The position numbers and the translations under genes are program-made. Shown here in pieces: positions 6,824 to 9,852 of a stretch of 9,852 nt of DNA. The notes under the pieces are model-generated. The model searched no databases. It was not told the DNA's origin and saw only the letters and a program-made list of their open reading frames with translations. How positions within the stretch are numbered: position 1 is the stretch's first letter; each line of letters starts with the position of its first letter. This DNA comes from CAZULF01 sp964621215 (lineage in GTDB: Bacteria > Pseudomonadota > Gammaproteobacteria > UBA1113): contig CAZULF010000078.1 of assembly GCA_964621215.1 (NCBI GenBank), positions 1-9,852 of the forward strand. The letters run 5' to 3'.

Positions 6824-8464
6824 TTACATCATTCCTTCCATGCCACCCATTCCGCCCATGCCACCGCCCATAGGAGCTTCAGCTTTTTTAGGTGTATCAG
6901 TAATCATACACTCGGTTGTCAACATCAAGCCAGCAACGGAAGCCGCATTTTGCAATGCACAACGTGTGACTTTGGTTGGGTCGATAATACCCGCTTTAAC
7001 CATATCAACGAATTCGTTGGTAGCAGCGTTAAAACCGTGATTACCATCAGATTGCTTGATTTTATCTAAAATCACCGCAGGTTCTTGACCGGCATTGGCT
7101 ACGATTTGACGTAATGGAGAAACCATTGCACGCAAGGTTATGGCAATACCCATGTTTTGGTCTTCGTTAGCGCCTTTCAATTTGCTCAACGCTTGAGTTA
7201 CTCGAATTAAAGCAACACCACCGCCAGGAACAATACCTTCTTCCACCGCTGCGCGGGTTGCATGCAATGCATCTTCCACACGTGCTTTTTTCTCTTTCAT
7301 TTCCACTTCAGTTGCAGCACCAACCTTAATCAAAGCAACACCGCCAGACAATTTGGCAATACGTTCTTGCAATTTTTCACGATCGTAATCGGAAGTAGCT
7401 TCTTCAACTTGCGTACGGATTTGATCGATACGCGTTTTGATTTCATCGGCCTTGCCAGCACCATCAATAATGGTGGTATCTTCTTTGGTAATAACAACCC
7501 GACGTGCTGTACCTAAATCAGCTAAGGTAGCAGATTCCAATGTACGTCCCATTTCTTCAGCAATGACGGTAGCGTGGGTCAAGATAGCAATATCTTGTAA
7601 CATCGCTTTACGACGATCACCAAAACCAGGGGCTTTCACTGCCGCTACTTTCACGATTCCACGCAAGTTGTTGACAACCAATGTTGCTAAGGCTTCGCCT
7701 TCCACATCTTCAGCGATGATCAATAACGAACGACCCGCTTTAGCGACACCTTCTAATACCGGTAACATTTCACGGATATTACTGATTTTCTTGTCCACTA
7801 ACAGAATGAAGGGGGTTTCTAATTCCGCTGTCATGTTTTGTTGGTTGTTCACAAAGTAAGGTGAAATATAACCACGATCGAATTGCATACCTTCAACCAC
7901 ACTCAATTCCATATTGAGAGATTGACCTTCTTCAACGGTAATAACACCTTCTTTACCGACTTTTTCCATCGCATCAGCGATAGCTTGGCCGATTTCTGGA
8001 TCACCGTTAGCCGATACTGTACCAACGTCTTTGATTTGATCTTTGGTGGTGCACGCCTGGGATAGTTTTTTCAATTCTTCCACGGCTGCATTCACTGCCA
8101 AGTCAATACCACGCTTCAATTCCATTGGGCCGTGACCTGCCACCAAGGCTTTGTTGCCTTCAAAGTAAATCGCATCAGCCAATACCGTTGCAGTCGTCGT
8201 ACCATCGCCTGCCACATCCGCAGTCTTGGAAGCAACTTCTTTCACCATTTGTGCGCCCATGTTTTCAAACTTATCTGCCAATTCCATTTCTTTGGCTACA
8301 GTCACACCGTCTTTGGTGATAATAGGAGAACCGTAGGATTTATCTATTACTACGTTACGACCTTTAGGGCCTAGGGTAGTTTTTACGGCACGGGCCAAGG
8401 CATTCACACCAGCGGCTATACGGCCACGTGCTTCATCACTGTAAATAACATCTTTTGCACTCAT
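6824..8464 (-). CDS. groEL: 60-kDa chaperonin GroEL
   Basis: GroEL forms a double seven-membered ring that encloses non-native proteins and folds them in cycles of ATP binding and hydrolysis with GroES. The 546 residues match the E. coli length (548) nearly without gaps. ATP-site landmarks are LGPKGRNVV (31-39), KDG with D52, GDGTTTATV with D87, and the Asp in VEDALHATR. The equatorial GIVPGGGVALIR is present, and the C-terminus is the flexible Gly-Met-rich tail (GGGMGGMGGMEGMM). AGAGGA lies 9 nt before the ATG, and groES ends 24 bp upstream, so they form one operon. The gene is well conserved, as expected for an essential gene; a single-copy status cannot be judged here. Confidence 0.98.
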   Translation of the reverse strand: MSAKDVIYSDEARGRIAAGVNALARAVKTTLGPKGRNVVIDKSYGSPIITKDGVTVAKEMELADKFENMGAQMVKEVASKTADVAGDGTTTATVLADAIYFEGNKALVAGHGPMELKRGIDLAVNAAVEELKKLSQACTTKDQIKDVGTVSANGDPEIGQAIADAMEKVGKEGVITVEEGQSLNMELSVVEGMQFDRGYISPYFVNNQQNMTAELETPFILLVDKKISNIREMLPVLEGVAKAGRSLLIIAEDVEGEALATLVVNNLRGIVKVAAVKAPGFGDRRKAMLQDIAILTHATVIAEEMGRTLESATLADLGTARRVVITKEDTTIIDGAGKADEIKTRIDQIRTQVEEATSDYDREKLQERIAKLSGGVALIKVGAATEVEMKEKKARVEDALHATRAAVEEGIVPGGGVALIRVTQALSKLKGANEDQNMGIAITLRAMVSPLRQIVANAGQEPAVILDKIKQSDGNHGFNAATNEFVDMVKAGIIDPTKVTRCALQNAASVAGLMLTTECMITDTPKKAEAPMGGGMGGMGGMEGMM

Positions 8465-8488
8465 AATTCTTAATCCTCTCTACTAAAA

Positions 8489-8779
8489 TTAACCTTCAAT
8501 GATTCCCATAATGTCATCTTCACGCATGACAACTAATTTTTCGCCAGCAATTTCAACTTCGGTGCCGGAATATTTGCCGAATAAAACTTTGTCGCCTTTT
8601 TTGACGGAAATTTCTAATACACTGCCGCTGTCCAAAGTTTTACCAGGACCTACAGCAACAATAATACCAATGATAGGCTTTTCACCCGCGGTATCGGGAA
8701 TTAAAATCCCACCTGCCGTTTTTGTTTCTACTTCGCGTCTTACCACTACGCGATCACGTAAAGGACGAATATTAGCCAT
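8489..8779 (-). CDS. groES: 10-kDa co-chaperonin GroES
   Basis: GroES is the seven-membered lid of the GroEL chamber. The 96 residues start with the canonical ANIRPLRDRVVVRR strand. The mobile loop that docks onto GroEL lies at about 17-34 (ETKTAGGILIPDTA). A glycine-containing roof-loop region follows around 45-55, and the end MREDDIMGIIEG is typical. AGAGGAG lies 9 nt before the ATG, the strongest ribosome site in the window. It is the first gene of groESL, with a sigma70-like promoter about 45 nt upstream that partly resembles a sigma32 site. No CIRCE element is present. Confidence 0.98.
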   Translation of the reverse strand: MANIRPLRDRVVVRREVETKTAGGILIPDTAGEKPIIGIIVAVGPGKTLDSGSVLEISVKKGDKVLFGKYSGTEVEIAGEKLVVMREDDIMGIIEG

Positions 8780-8829
8780 TACTTTTGTCTCCTCTAATTA
8801 AACAATAAAAACTCAAAATCTTGGCGCCC

Positions 8830-8857
8830 ATCATAGCGCCCACCTGACAGATGTCAA
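8830..8857 (-). promoter_or_regulatory. groESL promoter, sigma70-like with partial sigma32 features
   Basis: On the minus strand, a perfect TTGACA (8857-8852) is 16 bp from TATGAT (8835-8830). The -35 sits within GCTTGACA, close to the sigma32 CTTGAAA element, and CGCTATGA around the -10 matches CCCCATNT only partly. The six bases after the -10 are all G/C (GGGCGC). A 7-nt repeat, TGGGCGC, occurs on both sides of the -10, 12 bp apart. Expected start is near 8823. Confidence 0.6.
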
Positions 8858-8864
8858 GCAAAGT

Positions 8865-8876
8865 CACTGTTCAGTG
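8865..8876. promoter_or_regulatory. Inverted repeat in the groES / lipoprotein divergent region
   Basis: CACTG-TT-CAGTG lies 7 bp beyond the groES -35 box and 63 bp before the divergent lipoprotein start. It is placed where a regulator could act on either side. The promoter of the lipoprotein gene is unclear; TACACT at 8892-8897 is a possible -10 with no good -35. Confidence 0.25.
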
Positions 8877-8939
8877 GTACTATATATGAGGTACACTAAT
8901 CAGAATTCAAGGGGCGATAGTGGAAAAAGGAATTAAAAT

Positions 8940-9539
8940 ATGCGTTTTATTCGATATTTGTTCTGTATCAGCTTAATAGTTTTAACTATGGCTGGTTGCG
9001 GCCAGCAGGCAAAAGAAAAGCAATTATATTATGCGCTACCTATTAATACGGATGGCAACCCCAATGGACAGGTTACCTTAGTCGAATTTCTGGATTATGC
9101 CGATCCGGCTTGCTTGAAAATGGGGAAAGTGGTGGCTGAGGTGATGGAAAAGCAACCCCAGGTGCGGATCGTATATCATCCGATTTCAATGAACGCGAAG
9201 ACGGCCTACAGAACCAAGCTAGCATTGGCTAGTAGCTTACAGGATCGCTTTTTGGCTGCTCATCATTTATTATTGAAAACCTCGGCACAACAGACTGAAG
9301 AACAAACTATTGCAACCTTAGCGGATGCCTTGATTGATCCTAAAGAATTAGCAAGGACCGCGCATAGTCAAGAAGTCACTGCCATGCTGGATAAAAATCA
9401 GCAATTGGCACAAACATGGGATGTTAAGGAAGTCCCCACATTTTTCATTGGCCAAAAAGGGGAAAAAACCGTGCGATTGGTTGGTATACAATCTTCAGCA
9501 CAGTTGATTGATGCCATTAAGACCGTTGGAACAAATTAA
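8940..9539 (+). CDS. DsbA-fold thioredoxin-like lipoprotein with altered active site (DPAC)
   Basis: A basic start (MRFIR), a hydrophobic core and TMAGC at 16-20 form a lipoprotein signal with C20 as the lipidated residue, so the protein should be membrane-anchored facing the periplasm. The body is a DsbA/Thioredoxin_4 fold: strand VTLVEFLDY (45-53), the active-site position, a helical insert (about 87-150), and VPTFFIG with probable cis-proline P166. Family members read DY-x-C-P-x-C here; this one reads DYADPAC, so the nucleophilic cysteine is Asp55 and only C58 remains, the sole cysteine of the mature chain besides C20. Normal disulfide exchange is therefore unlikely. AGGA lies 8 nt before the ATG. 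dsbD begins 1 nt after the stop, so the two are surely cotranscribed. Fold assignment is good; function unknown. Confidence 0.85.
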   Translation: MRFIRYLFCISLIVLTMAGCGQQAKEKQLYYALPINTDGNPNGQVTLVEFLDYADPACLKMGKVVAEVMEKQPQVRIVYHPISMNAKTAYRTKLALASSLQDRFLAAHHLLLKTSAQQTEEQTIATLADALIDPKELARTAHSQEVTAMLDKNQQLAQTWDVKEVPTFFIGQKGEKTVRLVGIQSSAQLIDAIKTVGTN

Positions 9540-9540
9540 T

Positions 9541-9852
9541 ATGAGAAAACACTCCATTCAGTGGGCAAAATCGCTCCTATTACTCACGTTAACTTTATGG
9601 TTAAACATTGCCCATGCCGATCTATTCAATTTAAACAATGATAACTCCCCATTGCCCGCCGCAGAAGCATTTAAATTTTCAGCTACCCGCACTGATCATG
9701 AGGTAATTGCCCATTGGGAAATCGCGCCGGGTTATTACTTATATAAGTCTCATTTTGTCTTCACGCTTCAAAATCATGCGTTAGAAAATGTTATCCTACC
9801 CCAAGCCATCGAGCATAAAGATGAAGTGCTGGGCACTTTTGAAGCTTATGCC
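9541..9852 (+). CDS. dsbD: Thiol:disulfide interchange protein DsbD, N-terminal part (cut by window edge)
   Basis: 104 codons run from the ATG to the window end without a stop. A signal peptide (residues 1-26, hydrophobic LLLLTLTLWL, cleavage after AHA) precedes a region matching the periplasmic alpha domain of DsbD: PAAEAFKFSA, then HWEIAPGYYLYKSHFVF, then LPQAIEHKDEVLGTFEAYA. DsbD carries electrons from cytoplasmic thioredoxin across the inner membrane to periplasmic reductases such as DsbC and the cytochrome c maturation pathway. The redox cysteines, the eight-helix membrane part and the C-terminal thioredoxin domain lie beyond the window. The start is 1 nt after the lipoprotein stop, with only a weak GGA upstream, suggesting translational coupling. 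Confidence 0.9.
   Translation, partial: MRKHSIQWAKSLLLLTLTLWLNIAHADLFNLNNDNSPLPAAEAFKFSATRTDHEVIAHWEIAPGYYLYKSHFVFTLQNHALENVILPQAIEHKDEVLGTFEAYA

Noticed and set aside
7437..7859. 140-codon open frame on the plus strand opposite groEL
   Set aside because: It mirrors a highly conserved coding sequence and shows no independent domain or ribosome site of note.
8780..8939. CIRCE element (HrcA operator) before groES
   Set aside because: No TTAGCACTC/GAGTGCTAA inverted repeat is present in the region.

Overview
The window reads as chromosome of a gammaproteobacterium with low-to-moderate G+C (judged by eye, not counted). UvrD (720 aa, the E. coli length), RlmI, GroES/GroEL and DsbD all look like gammaproteobacterial versions. 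The accessory content (an Rpn/PDDEXK-type nuclease, a decayed vapBC toxin-antitoxin pair, a large orphan membrane protein with a poly-serine N-terminus) would fit a host-associated lineage such as Legionellales/Coxiella relatives. That placement is inference only.

Layout. 1-291 (minus) is the N-terminal part of a PD-(D/E)XK Rpn-family gene, cut by the window edge, with a 12-nt direct repeat in its leader. 487-1149 (minus) is vapB followed by a vapC broken by one extra A in an eight-A run. 1301-4644 (plus) is a housekeeping pair, uvrD and an rlmI-type 23S rRNA methyltransferase, joined by an ATGA stop/start overlap. 4681-6576 (minus) is a 631-residue multi-pass membrane protein I cannot assign to a family. 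It converges on rlmI and has a clear sigma70-like promoter whose -35 and -10 boxes each lie in a perfect palindrome. 6771-6798 is a strong terminator closing the groES-groEL operon (8779-6824, minus). From 8940 (plus) runs a divergent pair: a DsbA-fold lipoprotein whose CPxC motif has become DPAC, then, 1 nt later, the start of dsbD, which runs off the window.

How the genes fit together. uvrD/rlmI and groESL are core functions (DNA repair, ribosome modification, protein folding). The lipoprotein and DsbD form a periplasmic thiol-redox unit whose first member has lost the usual nucleophilic cysteine. The rpn/vapBC block looks like accessory, partly decayed DNA beside the core genes. The most unusual items are the DPAC lipoprotein, the orphan membrane protein with its double-palindrome promoter, and the single-base vapC frameshift. 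I found no tRNA, rRNA, CRISPR array or complete insertion sequence.
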